In this document: positions 5,890 to 12,714 of the stretch, piece after piece
How the letters are laid out: the number at the start of each line of letters is the position of its first letter
Position numbering within the stretch: position 1 is the first letter of the stretch
Origin: DAONDZ01 sp964517555
GTDB lineage: Bacteria > Patescibacteriota > Patescibacteriia > Patescibacteriales > UBA12465
DNA length: 20,226 bases
Assembly: GCA_964517555.1 (NCBI GenBank)
Contig: CAZFEF010000016.1
Coordinates: forward strand, 1 to 20,226
Reading direction: 5' to 3'
Notes under the pieces: model-generated
Told to the model about the DNA's origin: nothing
Database searches by the model: none
What the model saw: only the letters and a program-made list of their open reading frames with translations
Made by a program: the position numbers and the translations under genes

Positions 5890-7392
5890 ATGAGAAAAGT
5901 AGCAATTTTACCTTTAGATGGCTACGGCAGTAGCCAGGCATTGATAGCGGCCATGGAAAAGCTATTAGACGAGCCAGGATTAGCCGATTTGGTCCGGTTC
6001 ATTAAGTTAAATGATGGCGTCCACAACTTGGATGCCGGCGGTCCTTTTACTGTCACAGCCATTCAGAAGATTCTGGCTGATCGGCAGCTGGGGATTGGTT
6101 TGTTCCTGGATCTCAAGGTCTATGACGTTTCGGCTACGGTGGAGAATATACTGAGGAAGTATCTCACTTGTCCGCCCGACATTCTAACCGTCAGTTCCGG
6201 TTGTAGCGTGGAAGGAATTATCAAACTGCGGAAGCTTTTGCCCACTACCAAATTGGCGATGATTAGCACCCCGACTGATATCAGTCGCGATGAATGCTTG
6301 AGCCGTTTCGGCCAGGCTCCGGAGATCAAAATTTTCAATGATCTGAGCAATATTGCCACGATCTACCACCGGGAAAAAGCAAATGACTTTTCCGGATTGG
6401 ACAAGCTTGAGCCGTTCGATATGGTGGTTTGTTCGCCGAAAGAGCTGAAATTTTTACGGCCAAATTTGCCTCGGAGCTATGAATTCATCGTACCCGGTAT
6501 CCGCGATGCCTGGATGTTGAAGAAGGATGAGCATCAGAAGCGGACCACTGGCGTTCGCGAAGCCTTGGAAGATGGGGCCACTTATGTAGTTATGGGAGCC
6601 CAACTCACCAAAGGAAACCCGGAAAGAGAAATCAGCCCGGAAGAAAGCCGGACTCTGACTCAGAGCGAAGTGGCTAAAGCGCGTCAGCGTTTGAACGTCT
6701 ATGACGATCCCTTGCTGGTGCTCAAATCTTGTGACGGCTATTATTGCAGTCCTCAGAATGAAAAGCCGCTCGGCCCGCTGGTAGCCTATGCCGGTACTTA
6801 TGAATCAGGAGACGGCCCGAAAAATTACGTTGGTTTCGAGTATTTCAACTTTGCTCGAGCCGAAGCTAATTCGGAAGCGCGTTCATTTTTCGCCGAGAGA
6901 ATTGCCCTGGAAATCAGCCTGGCTGGAATACAGTGCGATTTGGCAGTCGGTGCTCCCATGGGCGGGATTCTGTTGAGCGGCAGTTTGAGTGATAAATTGA
7001 GCTGTCGTTCGATTTTTGCCGAGAAGAAGATTCTGGGTTTGGCCAATCCGGCCCAGGGCCAGAAGGAGCAGAGTCAGTTGGTGATCGACCGCCATGAAAT
7101 ATCAAATGGTGACCGGGTGATAATTGTCGAAGATGTTTGTAACAATTTCTCGACTACCCAGAAGTTGGAAGACCTGATTGAAGAACGGGGCGGGGAACTG
7201 GTGGCTATTGTTTGCGCCATCAATCGTTCCGGTCATAAAGAGTGGAACGGTATTCCGGTTCTGTCTGCCGCCTATCTTCCCAGTAAGCAATGGCGCCAGG
7301 ACGATCCTGAAGTGGCTGATCTGATAGCGGCCGGCTCGATCGTCTGGAAACCCAAGGCCGAATGGGCCAAGTTAAAAGCAGCTATGGGATAA
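5890..7392 (+). CDS. Bifunctional PyrF-PyrE type UMP synthase fusion
   Basis: A 500-residue fusion. Residues 1-260 resemble orotidine-5'-phosphate decarboxylase: the catalytic DxKxxD array is present as DLKVYD (Asp74, Lys76, Asp79), with the phosphate-binding VPGIR at 201-205 and a GA-YVVMGAQLTKG strand-loop at 229-242. Residues 275-500 resemble orotate phosphoribosyltransferase, with a PRPP-binding strand VIIVEDV at 410-416 (acidic pair 414-415). Together they would convert orotate to UMP. The order, decarboxylase first, is opposite to the animal enzyme but known from kinetoplastids and some bacteria. The PRPP loop after EDV reads CNNFSTT instead of the usual TTGGST-like sequence, so activity or specificity may be altered. 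The gene is visibly GC-richer (about 52% in a sampled 60-base stretch against 38% in holB) and stands alone between its own promoter and terminator, which suggests separate acquisition. Confidence 0.82.
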   Translation: MRKVAILPLDGYGSSQALIAAMEKLLDEPGLADLVRFIKLNDGVHNLDAGGPFTVTAIQKILADRQLGIGLFLDLKVYDVSATVENILRKYLTCPPDILTVSSGCSVEGIIKLRKLLPTTKLAMISTPTDISRDECLSRFGQAPEIKIFNDLSNIATIYHREKANDFSGLDKLEPFDMVVCSPKELKFLRPNLPRSYEFIVPGIRDAWMLKKDEHQKRTTGVREALEDGATYVVMGAQLTKGNPEREISPEESRTLTQSEVAKARQRLNVYDDPLLVLKSCDGYYCSPQNEKPLGPLVAYAGTYESGDGPKNYVGFEYFNFARAEANSEARSFFAERIALEISLAGIQCDLAVGAPMGGILLSGSLSDKLSCRSIFAEKKILGLANPAQGQKEQSQLVIDRHEISNGDRVIIVEDVCNNFSTTQKLEDLIEERGGELVAIVCAINRSGHKEWNGIPVLSAAYLPSKQWRQDDPEVADLIAAGSIVWKPKAEWAKLKAAMG

Positions 7393-7408
7393 CTCCCAGT
7401 AGTCTTGC

Positions 7409-7436
7409 AAAAAAGGATACCCCGGTATCCTTTTTT
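7409..7436 (+). terminator. Intrinsic terminator after pyrF-pyrE
   Basis: GGATAC (7415-7420), loop CCCG, GTATCC (7425-7430) and six T follow the stop codon by about 20 bases. Six A residues in front let the stem extend and make it usable on the minus strand too. Confidence 0.88.
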
Positions 7437-7440
7437 AAAT

Positions 7441-7470
7441 TTGCGTTATTAATGATTTAAGGGCTATAAT
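7441..7470 (+). promoter_or_regulatory. Promoter of the 105-residue orphan gene
   Basis: TTGCGT (7441-7446), an 18-base spacer and a perfect TATAAT (7465-7470) predict a start near 7477, about 22 bases before the ATG at 7499. Confidence 0.6.
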
Positions 7471-7498
7471 ATAAATAAGCTCAATATTAACTAATAAT

Positions 7499-7816
7499 AT
7501 GTCTTTAATCTACGGAGTAGATAGCAATCAGGCATTGACCCCTTTGCTGGTGCGCGATGCCTTAGTAAGATGTTTCGCTTTGGCTCATTGTCAGGATGTA
7601 GCCATCGAGACCAAGGATCAGGCGGTGATCGAGAAATATTGTCATGATTTGGTGGCTAAAGCTTTCTCGGATTCTGGAGGGGATTTTGAACATCCGGATA
7701 AACAGTCAATTTTGGCCGCTATGAGCGAATTGGTAAAGCTATCTTCTCAGTTTCGCGATCAAGAGGTGATTCGTGGCCACTATCAAGAAATCATGACCTT
7801 GGTTTCTAAACTTTAG
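7499..7816 (+). CDS. Hypothetical protein, single-gene unit
   Basis: A 105-residue soluble protein that I do not recognise. It is predicted to be mostly helical, with three cysteines (residues 25, 31 and 48) and no obvious catalytic motif, signal peptide or membrane segment. It is a complete transcription unit: a good promoter 30-60 bases upstream and an intrinsic terminator about 20 bases downstream. Codon use and base composition resemble the neighbouring core genes, which supports a real gene. It sits between the UMP synthase fusion and holB but shares a transcript with neither. A small regulatory or protein-binding role is possible but unsupported. Confidence 0.65.
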   Translation: MSLIYGVDSNQALTPLLVRDALVRCFALAHCQDVAIETKDQAVIEKYCHDLVAKAFSDSGGDFEHPDKQSILAAMSELVKLSSQFRDQEVIRGHYQEIMTLVSKL

Positions 7817-7834
7817 TCTTTTTATTTCCCGAAG

Positions 7835-7868
7835 AAGCCGGTATTGCCGGTTTTCTTTTTTTGTTTTT
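7835..7868 (+). terminator. Intrinsic terminator after the orphan gene
   Basis: AAGCCGG (7835-7841), loop TATTG and CCGGTTT (7847-7853, one G-T pair) are followed by an almost uninterrupted T run. The T run also supplies the -35 of the next promoter, so the two units are packed with no spare sequence. Confidence 0.78.
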
Positions 7869-7890
7869 TTTGCTATAATTTTAGTATAAT
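7861..7890 (+). promoter_or_regulatory. Promoter of the holB-frr-rseP-hpf operon
   Basis: TTGTTT (7861-7866), an 18-base spacer and TATAAT (7885-7890) predict a start near 7897, about 20 bases before the chosen holB ATG. A second TATAAT at 7874-7879 could serve as an alternative -10. This placement rules out the longer holB frame that opens at 7844, because it lies upstream of the predicted transcript start. Confidence 0.65.
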
Positions 7891-7915
7891 CAGTACTTGC
7901 TTTAGTTGGGAAATT

Positions 7916-8929
7916 ATGGTTATTGGCGCTAAAAAAGGGAATAAGAATGATGTCTATAATTGGCCAAGTTTTGGCAACCAGCCGGTGATTGATTTTTTAA
8001 CCGGAGTCATCAATCAGGGCCGAATATCTCAGGCCTATATTTTTTCTGGTCCGGAAAATCTAGGCAAGAGTCGAATCGCTCAGTGTTTTGCTAAAAATAT
8101 TTTATTACACGACAGCCACTCTCCGGCGGAGTTAGCCGATTTAAGCACTGATAAGTTGATTTTAACCGGTGATGTTCATATTCTAAGGCGGCTGGAAGAA
8201 AAACGGGGGATAAGCATTGACCAGGTGCGCGACTTGATTAAGACCTTGGATCTTAGTTCTTTTGGCAATTCTTATAAAATCGGTATTATCGATGAAGCTG
8301 AGACTATGAGTTTGGAGGCGATGAATGCTTTGCTGAAAATATTGGAAGAGCCAAAGAGCAAAGTAGTTTTGATTCTCATTACTTCTAATATTGAATCATT
8401 GCCCAAGACAGTAGTTTCCCGAACACAAGTCTTGAATTTTTATCCAGTTAAAAGCGATATCATCCAGGATTATTTAGTTAAAGATTATGGTGCTTCGGCT
8501 AATCAAGCTAAAGCTATTGCTCATTTAGCTATTGGTCGTCCGGCGTTGGCGATAAAGTTTTTTGAAGATTCGGATTTTTATGAAAGTTATTTGCGCCAGG
8601 TAAAACTATTTTTGTCATTATCCTTAACCGATCCCTTGCAACGCTGGGGACGTTTGCCGGATTTAGGCAAGCCTGATTTTCATTCTGCCGCCATTATTCT
8701 AGATTCCTGGGAGGCTTTGGCCAGGGATTTGTTGCTAATTAACTATGGTCAAACAGATTTAATTCGCCATGAAGTAGTCCGCAATGAATTAATCTCTTGG
8801 GCCCGACGTTTATCCAGTAAATCTATTAGCCAGCTATTGTTTCATTTACGTCAATCCAAGGCCTATTTAGCGGCCAATGTTCAACCGCAAGCAATCTTTG
8901 AATATCTTTTTAGTTATAATTTTAATTAA
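7916..8929 (+). CDS. holB: DNA polymerase III clamp-loader subunit delta'
   Basis: With the start at 7916 the product has 337 residues, normal for delta'. An AAA+ domain is evident: Walker A GPENLGKS at 45-52, Walker B region IGIIDEAE at 122-129, the clamp-loader hallmark NALLKILEEP at 137-146, and SRT at 168-170 in place of the usual SRC. The protein helps open the sliding clamp and load it on primed DNA. The four-cysteine zinc module found in many delta' and DnaX proteins is absent. The intact Walker A differs from the degenerate one in E. coli delta', so ATP binding is possible. It is the first gene of a core operon. The longer frame from 7844 lies upstream of the promoter-defined start and is rejected. 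Confidence 0.88.
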   Translation: MVIGAKKGNKNDVYNWPSFGNQPVIDFLTGVINQGRISQAYIFSGPENLGKSRIAQCFAKNILLHDSHSPAELADLSTDKLILTGDVHILRRLEEKRGISIDQVRDLIKTLDLSSFGNSYKIGIIDEAETMSLEAMNALLKILEEPKSKVVLILITSNIESLPKTVVSRTQVLNFYPVKSDIIQDYLVKDYGASANQAKAIAHLAIGRPALAIKFFEDSDFYESYLRQVKLFLSLSLTDPLQRWGRLPDLGKPDFHSAAIILDSWEALARDLLLINYGQTDLIRHEVVRNELISWARRLSSKSISQLLFHLRQSKAYLAANVQPQAIFEYLFSYNFN

Positions 8930-8933
8930 TTAT

Positions 8934-10058
8934 ATGCGACAAAAAAACAAAATTTGGTTATGGCTTCCTTTGATGACGGTTATTCTCTTTACCTCAGGCT
9001 GTAGTCTTAATTTCAGCACCAAGACTAATTCGGTTAATGACGTGGGCGGAGTCTTTGTATCCACCACTAAGGGCGATTCCTGGAAGGCCATGAATGGTAT
9101 TCCGACAATTTCCGGTGCTCCAGGTTCAATTTCCGGAGTGGATATCAATCGGTTAATTATCGATCCTAGCGACAACCAAACTATTTATGCCGCCACTTTT
9201 GACAATGGATTATATTATACCAATAACGTCTCCAAGGGCTGGAACTTTGCTTCTCGTTTAGCCAAAGAAACCATTAATGATTTAGCGGTTGATAGTCGCA
9301 ATAAATGTGTTTTGATGGCCGCTATCGGCAACAAGCTGTATAAGTCTACTGACTGTACTCGTTTTTGGAAAGAGATCTATTACGACAATAATCCTGGAGT
9401 TAGTGTGACGGCAGTCGCTATTGACCACTATGATAATCGCCAAATTTATATCGGCACCTCTCGAGGCGAGGTTATCAAATCATTGGATGGCGGTACTTCT
9501 TGGAGTACTATCCAGAGGCTTAAAGACGGTGTCCGGCACATTATCTTAAATCCCAAAGACAGCCGAACCGTGATTGTGGCCTCGGACAAATCAGGATTGT
9601 ATAAGTTCAATAATAACGGCACGACCAAAATGGAAGACTTGGCCAGTTATAATAATCGCTTTGACGGTAATAATTGGACCGATTTAAATGATGAACTGAA
9701 AGAGTTTAACCTAGGCTTTAATTTTAAGGGCGCTAATTATTGCGATGATGGAACTTTGGTAATCGCCACCGACAAAGTTCTGTTGCGTTCCACTGACAAC
9801 GGTTCCAGCTGGGCACGGATCAAATTGATTACTCCTGACAAAGATACTTTTATTAACGCTATCGCAGTTAATCCTCAAAATTGCAATGAACTTTTTTATG
9901 TGACCCACACTACTTTCTATAAGTCTTTGGATGGGGGTACGGCTTGGATTACCAAGCAACTGCCGACTGATCGAAGCGGCAACGCTCTATTAGTTGATCC
10001 AGAAAATCCTAATTTAATTTATTTGGGAATCAAGAAGATCAAACAGGAAAAATATTAA
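8934..10058 (+). CDS. Beta-propeller lipoprotein with BNR/Asp-box repeats
   Basis: The 374-residue product starts with a basic stretch, a hydrophobic segment and a lipobox (FTSGC, Cys23), so it should be exported by Sec, lipidated and anchored outside the membrane. The mature part carries repeated Asp-box-like motifs: STTKGDSW, SLDGGTSW, STDNGSSW and SLDGGTAW, with a degenerate STDCTRFW. These are spaced as in sortilin/Vps10 or Ycf48-type beta-propellers. Such folds usually bind proteins or glycans; some assist membrane-complex assembly. No sialidase catalytic set is seen. The start at 8934, four bases after holB, is chosen because it puts the signal peptide at the N-terminus. Its position in a replication/translation operon is unusual. 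Confidence 0.82.
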   Translation: MRQKNKIWLWLPLMTVILFTSGCSLNFSTKTNSVNDVGGVFVSTTKGDSWKAMNGIPTISGAPGSISGVDINRLIIDPSDNQTIYAATFDNGLYYTNNVSKGWNFASRLAKETINDLAVDSRNKCVLMAAIGNKLYKSTDCTRFWKEIYYDNNPGVSVTAVAIDHYDNRQIYIGTSRGEVIKSLDGGTSWSTIQRLKDGVRHIILNPKDSRTVIVASDKSGLYKFNNNGTTKMEDLASYNNRFDGNNWTDLNDELKEFNLGFNFKGANYCDDGTLVIATDKVLLRSTDNGSSWARIKLITPDKDTFINAIAVNPQNCNELFYVTHTTFYKSLDGGTAWITKQLPTDRSGNALLVDPENPNLIYLGIKKIKQEKY

Positions 10059-10074
10059 TTTAAATCTAAAATAT

Positions 10075-10629
10075 ATGAATCAATTTATTAACAATAAACA
10101 AGCCGAGTTCAGTGGAGCTATCGAATTCTTCAAGAAAGATATTGCGACTTTGCGTACCGGTCGGGCCAATCCTTCGCTTTTAGAAAATGTCAGTGTGGAA
10201 GCTTACGGTGTTCGCACTCCGATTAATGGATTAGGTAATATTGCCGTTTCCGATGCCCATAGCATGACCGTTTCTCCTTGGGACAAAGGAGTCCTCAAAG
10301 ACATTGAAAAAGCTTTAATCGAAGCTAATCTAGGCATGGGGATAATCAATGAAGGTGATAAAATCCGAATCACTATTCCGCAAATGACCGAAGAGAATCG
10401 CAAGGACTTGGTTAAGAAGGTTAATGAGCGTCAGGAAAAGGCTAAGATCTCTGTTCGTCAAATTCGAGAGGACGTTAAACAGGCCATCGAAGCGGCGGCT
10501 AAAACTAAAGATATCAGTGAGGATGATAAATTTGCTTTTATTGAAGAGTTGGATGAAACGGTCAATAAATACAATAATGAAATCAAGGAATTGCGCGACA
10601 AGAAAGAAGGAGAGATAATGGAAATTTAA
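10075..10629 (+). CDS. frr: Ribosome recycling factor
   Basis: A full-length (184-residue) ribosome recycling factor. Its three-helix-bundle domain I and the short beta domain II are recognisable: KDIATLRTGRANPSLLENV at 21-39, then VEAYGVRTPINGLGNIAV, then PWDKG and a GDKIRITIPQMTEENRKDLVK segment around 94-115. With EF-G it splits post-termination ribosomes. It starts 16 bases after the lipoprotein gene and is followed nine bases later by rseP; frr next to envelope genes is common in bacteria. No Shine-Dalgarno precedes its ATG, only an A/T-rich stretch. Confidence 0.95.
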   Translation: MNQFINNKQAEFSGAIEFFKKDIATLRTGRANPSLLENVSVEAYGVRTPINGLGNIAVSDAHSMTVSPWDKGVLKDIEKALIEANLGMGIINEGDKIRITIPQMTEENRKDLVKKVNERQEKAKISVRQIREDVKQAIEAAAKTKDISEDDKFAFIEELDETVNKYNNEIKELRDKKEGEIMEI

Positions 10630-10638
10630 ACTAACCAC

Positions 10639-11898
10639 ATGTTATTAACTATCATCATTTTTTTACTGGTTTTATCCGTTTTAGTTTTTGCTCATGAATT
10701 GGGACATTTTGGTGTTGCTCGTTGGTTTAAGGTGCGGGTGCTGGAATTTGGTTTTGGCTTTCCGCCTCGAGCCTTAGGTTGGCAGAGAATAAAGAAGCAA
10801 GGTTTAGAGAAAATTGCTGAATCCGATGTTGTCAGTGTCCAGACTGAAGCGACGGCTACCGGCATTAAGGAAACTATAATCGAAGAGAAACGGGAGGTGG
10901 ATGTAATCAGGACCGACAAGTCTTGGCGGTTGATTAAGGGTAATCGGGAATTGGAAGGGGAAGAATCAAAAGAGGGGACTGTTTATTCTTTGAACTATAT
11001 TCCTTTAGGTGGATTTGTAAAAATCAAAGGTGAAGATGGTTCGGATCGGGAGCAGCCGGATAGTTTTGCTTCTAAAAAGATTTGGCAAAGGTTTTTGATG
11101 TTATTTGCTGGAGTATTCATGAATATTGTTTTAGCTTTCATATTATTTTCCTTGGCTTTTGCCATTGGTTCGCCTCAGGCGATTGATCAGGGAAATCGGG
11201 GTCAGGCTGACAATCTGCGGGTTCAAATCGTAGAAGTCTTGGAAGGTTCTCCGGCCCAGAAGGCTGGCATTCAGGTTGGCGATGTAATTTTAAATGTTTC
11301 TGGCCAAGAGATTAGCACTGAAAAAGACGTGCAAGATTTAGTAGCGGCCAATGTTGGCCAGGAATTAAATCTATCCCTACTTCGAGATACCGAGACGATT
11401 AATTTGAAGGTCAAGCCTGAGTATCGTGAGGATATTAAAAGGGGTGGAGTGGGGGTCGCCCTCACTGCTGTCGGCGTCGTTCGTTATCCCTGGTATCAAG
11501 CGATTTTTGAGGGCTTCAAGCAGACCTTTGTTTTACTAGCCGCTATTGTCGTAGCTTTTGTAGATTTGATCAAAAATTTGATTGTAGGTCAATCAGTCGG
11601 CGGTGACGTCGCTGGGCCAGTGGGTATTGCCAGTATGACTGGACAAGTGGCTCGCATGGGCTTTGTCTATTTACTGCAATTCATTGCTTTATTATCTCTA
11701 AACTTGGCCGTGATCAATATTTTGCCTTTCCCTGCGCTAGACGGTGGACGAATACTATTTCTGATTATCGAGAAGATAAAAGGACGGCCAGTGAAAAGAG
11801 AAGTGGAGGCCGTGATTCATAATATTGGATTTTTGTTATTGATGCTTTTGGTTGTCTGGATCTCTATTCGCGATGTTTGGCAATTATTTGTCCGTTAG
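10639..11898 (+). CDS. rseP: RseP-like site-2 metalloprotease
   Basis: An intramembrane M50 protease of 419 residues. The HExxH zinc site (HELGH, 19-23) lies in the first membrane helix, and the third ligand is Asp368 in LPFPALDGG (362-370). A PDZ domain occupies about 195-260, and further membrane segments lie near 150-177, 295-315, 340-362 and 393-410. It would cleave membrane-anchored regulators or leftover signal peptides. Between the first conserved block (FPPR, 41-44) and YSLNYIPLGGFVKIKGEDG (116-134) lies a charged insertion of roughly 60 residues, which is short or absent in the textbook enzyme. It shares the operon with frr and hpf. Confidence 0.92.
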   Translation: MLLTIIIFLLVLSVLVFAHELGHFGVARWFKVRVLEFGFGFPPRALGWQRIKKQGLEKIAESDVVSVQTEATATGIKETIIEEKREVDVIRTDKSWRLIKGNRELEGEESKEGTVYSLNYIPLGGFVKIKGEDGSDREQPDSFASKKIWQRFLMLFAGVFMNIVLAFILFSLAFAIGSPQAIDQGNRGQADNLRVQIVEVLEGSPAQKAGIQVGDVILNVSGQEISTEKDVQDLVAANVGQELNLSLLRDTETINLKVKPEYREDIKRGGVGVALTAVGVVRYPWYQAIFEGFKQTFVLLAAIVVAFVDLIKNLIVGQSVGGDVAGPVGIASMTGQVARMGFVYLLQFIALLSLNLAVINILPFPALDGGRILFLIIEKIKGRPVKREVEAVIHNIGFLLLMLLVVWISIRDVWQLFVR

Positions 11899-11922
11899 TT
11901 GTTTATAATTAATTTAAACCAT

Positions 11923-12246
11923 ATGAAAACCAACATTAGAACTACTAAAATCGTTTTAACCCCTGACATCAAAAATTATGTGACCGAAAAAATAGACATG
12001 CTCGAAAAGTATTTAGGGGATATCAAGGCCACTAATTGTGATGTCATTTTGGAAAAGGTGGCCGGCGAACAGCATACCGGTTCAATTTATCGAGCTGAGG
12101 TTAATTTGGCTTTGCCAGGTAGCTTGTTGAGCGTAGAGAAGACTACTAAGGATTTATTCAAAGCTGTGGATAAGGTTAAGGATCATCTGGCCCAAGCGAT
12201 TAAGAAGTATAAAGGCAAGCGTCAGGATAAGCGAAAAGGGAAGTAG
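11923..12246 (+). CDS. hpf: Short ribosome hibernation-promoting factor
   Basis: The 107-residue product matches the short HPF/RaiA (YfiA) family: TPDIKNYVTEKIDMLEKYLGDI near the start, the central strand VDVILEKV-like segment, and a basic C-terminal helix ending KYKGKRQDKRKGK. These proteins bind the decoding centre of the 30S subunit and silence ribosomes during stress or stationary phase. No C-terminal dimerisation domain of the long form is present. The frame is open from 11899, but the eight extra residues are not family-like and overlap the gap after rseP, so 11923 is chosen. It is the last gene of the operon. The terminator follows 16 bases later. Confidence 0.9.
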   Translation: MKTNIRTTKIVLTPDIKNYVTEKIDMLEKYLGDIKATNCDVILEKVAGEQHTGSIYRAEVNLALPGSLLSVEKTTKDLFKAVDKVKDHLAQAIKKYKGKRQDKRKGK

Positions 12247-12256
12247 AGTATTATAT

Positions 12257-12289
12257 AAAAAAAGAACGGCTATTAAACTGTTCTTTTTT
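12257..12289 (+). terminator. Terminator of the holB-hpf operon
   Basis: AAGAACGG (12262-12269), an eight-base loop and CTGTTCTT (12278-12285, one G-T pair) are followed by T residues to 12289. It faces the minus-strand terminator of the small-RNA unit that begins a few bases further on. Confidence 0.85.
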
Positions 12290-12293
12290 GTAA

Positions 12294-12484
12294 AAGAAAA
12301 AACCAGGCTTTAGGGGCCTGATTTGATGCGGGGCTTGGGAAAGCCACTAGGTCAGTATCTGTGTTTACGGGGCATGTTTTGATTTTTTGGGGTTAAACAA
12401 TGTTTTTCGGGTCCATTTAATGTTACGGGGGATCTCTGGGCATTAGAGGTAGTTTTTGAGTGAAAAAACGATTGTTGGTACGAT
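12294..12484 (-). ncRNA. Putative small RNA 1 (tandem sRNA unit)
   Basis: A minus-strand transcript of about 190 nucleotides is predicted, from A at 12484 (first base about 7 after the -10) to the T run ending near 12294. It carries no reading frame worth calling: the longest ATG frames code for only 6-7 residues. In the 164 bases before its terminator the RNA has about 50 C and 19 G, and it holds recurrent C-tracts (CCC to CCCCC) separated by A-rich stretches, so the interior should be largely unpaired. The 3' end is a GC-rich terminator hairpin. The first ~10 bases and the last ~35 are almost identical to those of a second unit immediately upstream. I recognise no known family. It could act by base-pairing with mRNAs or by binding a protein. 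Confidence 0.62.
12296..12320 (-). terminator. Terminator of small RNA 1
   Basis: On the minus strand CAGGC - seven-base loop - GCCTG (plus positions 12320-12304) is followed by G and six T (12302-12297). It is nearly identical to the terminator of small RNA 2 and lies tail-to-tail with the hpf operon terminator. Confidence 0.8.
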
Positions 12485-12490
12485 GACTAT

Positions 12491-12519
12491 ATTATATCAC
12501 ATATTGTATAAATTGTCAA
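12491..12519 (-). promoter_or_regulatory. Consensus promoter of small RNA 1
   Basis: On the minus strand a perfect TTGACA (12519-12514), a 17-base spacer and a perfect TATAAT (12496-12491) give the best promoter in the window. No protein-coding frame follows it. Confidence 0.85.
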
Positions 12520-12555
12520 GGGGTAATAAGGCCTTTATTTCCTGGGATATTTGGC

Positions 12556-12583
12556 AAAGAAAAAACCAGGCTTTAGGGGCCTG
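12556..12583 (-). terminator. Terminator of small RNA 2
   Basis: On the minus strand CAGGC (12583-12579), a seven-base loop and GCCTG (12571-12567) are followed by G and six T (12565-12560), the same arrangement as in unit 1. Confidence 0.8.
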
Positions 12584-12679
12584 ATTCGATGGGGGTTTGC
12601 GGTAGTTTAGACTACTTTTTTCTGGATAGACGGTTCATGGCTGTGGATTTATTGGTTCAAAAACACTTATTGGTACGAT
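12557..12679 (-). ncRNA. Putative small RNA 2 (tandem sRNA unit)
   Basis: A minus-strand transcript of about 120 nucleotides is predicted from A at 12679 to the T run near 12559. Its 5' end (ATCGTACCAA) and 3' ~35 bases match small RNA 1; the middle is shorter and different. A small hairpin GTAGT-CTAA-ACTAC (12615-12602) lies before the conserved terminator. CC to CCCCC tracts again recur at short intervals in an A/C-rich, G-poor background. The only ATG frame codes for eight residues, so it is treated as non-coding. It is divergent from secA. It shares no recognised family features (not SRP, RNase P, tmRNA or obvious 6S). Confidence 0.6.
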
Positions 12680-12685
12680 GACTAT

Positions 12686-12714
12686 ACTATATCATATATT
12701 ACATAACTTGTCAA
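12686..12714 (-). promoter_or_regulatory. Near-consensus promoter of small RNA 2
   Basis: On the minus strand a perfect TTGACA (12714-12709), a 17-base spacer and TATAGT (12691-12686). The 46 bases around it (12670-12715) match 41 of 46 bases with 12475-12520 of unit 1. Confidence 0.82.

Noticed and set aside
7844..7915. N-terminal extension of HolB (24 residues, Phe/Cys-rich)
   Set aside because: It translates the T-run of the preceding terminator and the promoter of the operon. The predicted transcript starts near 7897, after this segment.
12297..12328. Plus-strand attenuator upstream of secA
   Set aside because: The CAGGC/GCCTG hairpin is followed by T residues only on the minus strand; on the plus strand no T-run follows.
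12321..12470. Leader-peptide frames in the small RNAs (6-8 codons such as MPRDPP and MDPKNIV)
   Set aside because: They are very short, have no ribosome-binding site and are not shared between the two units.
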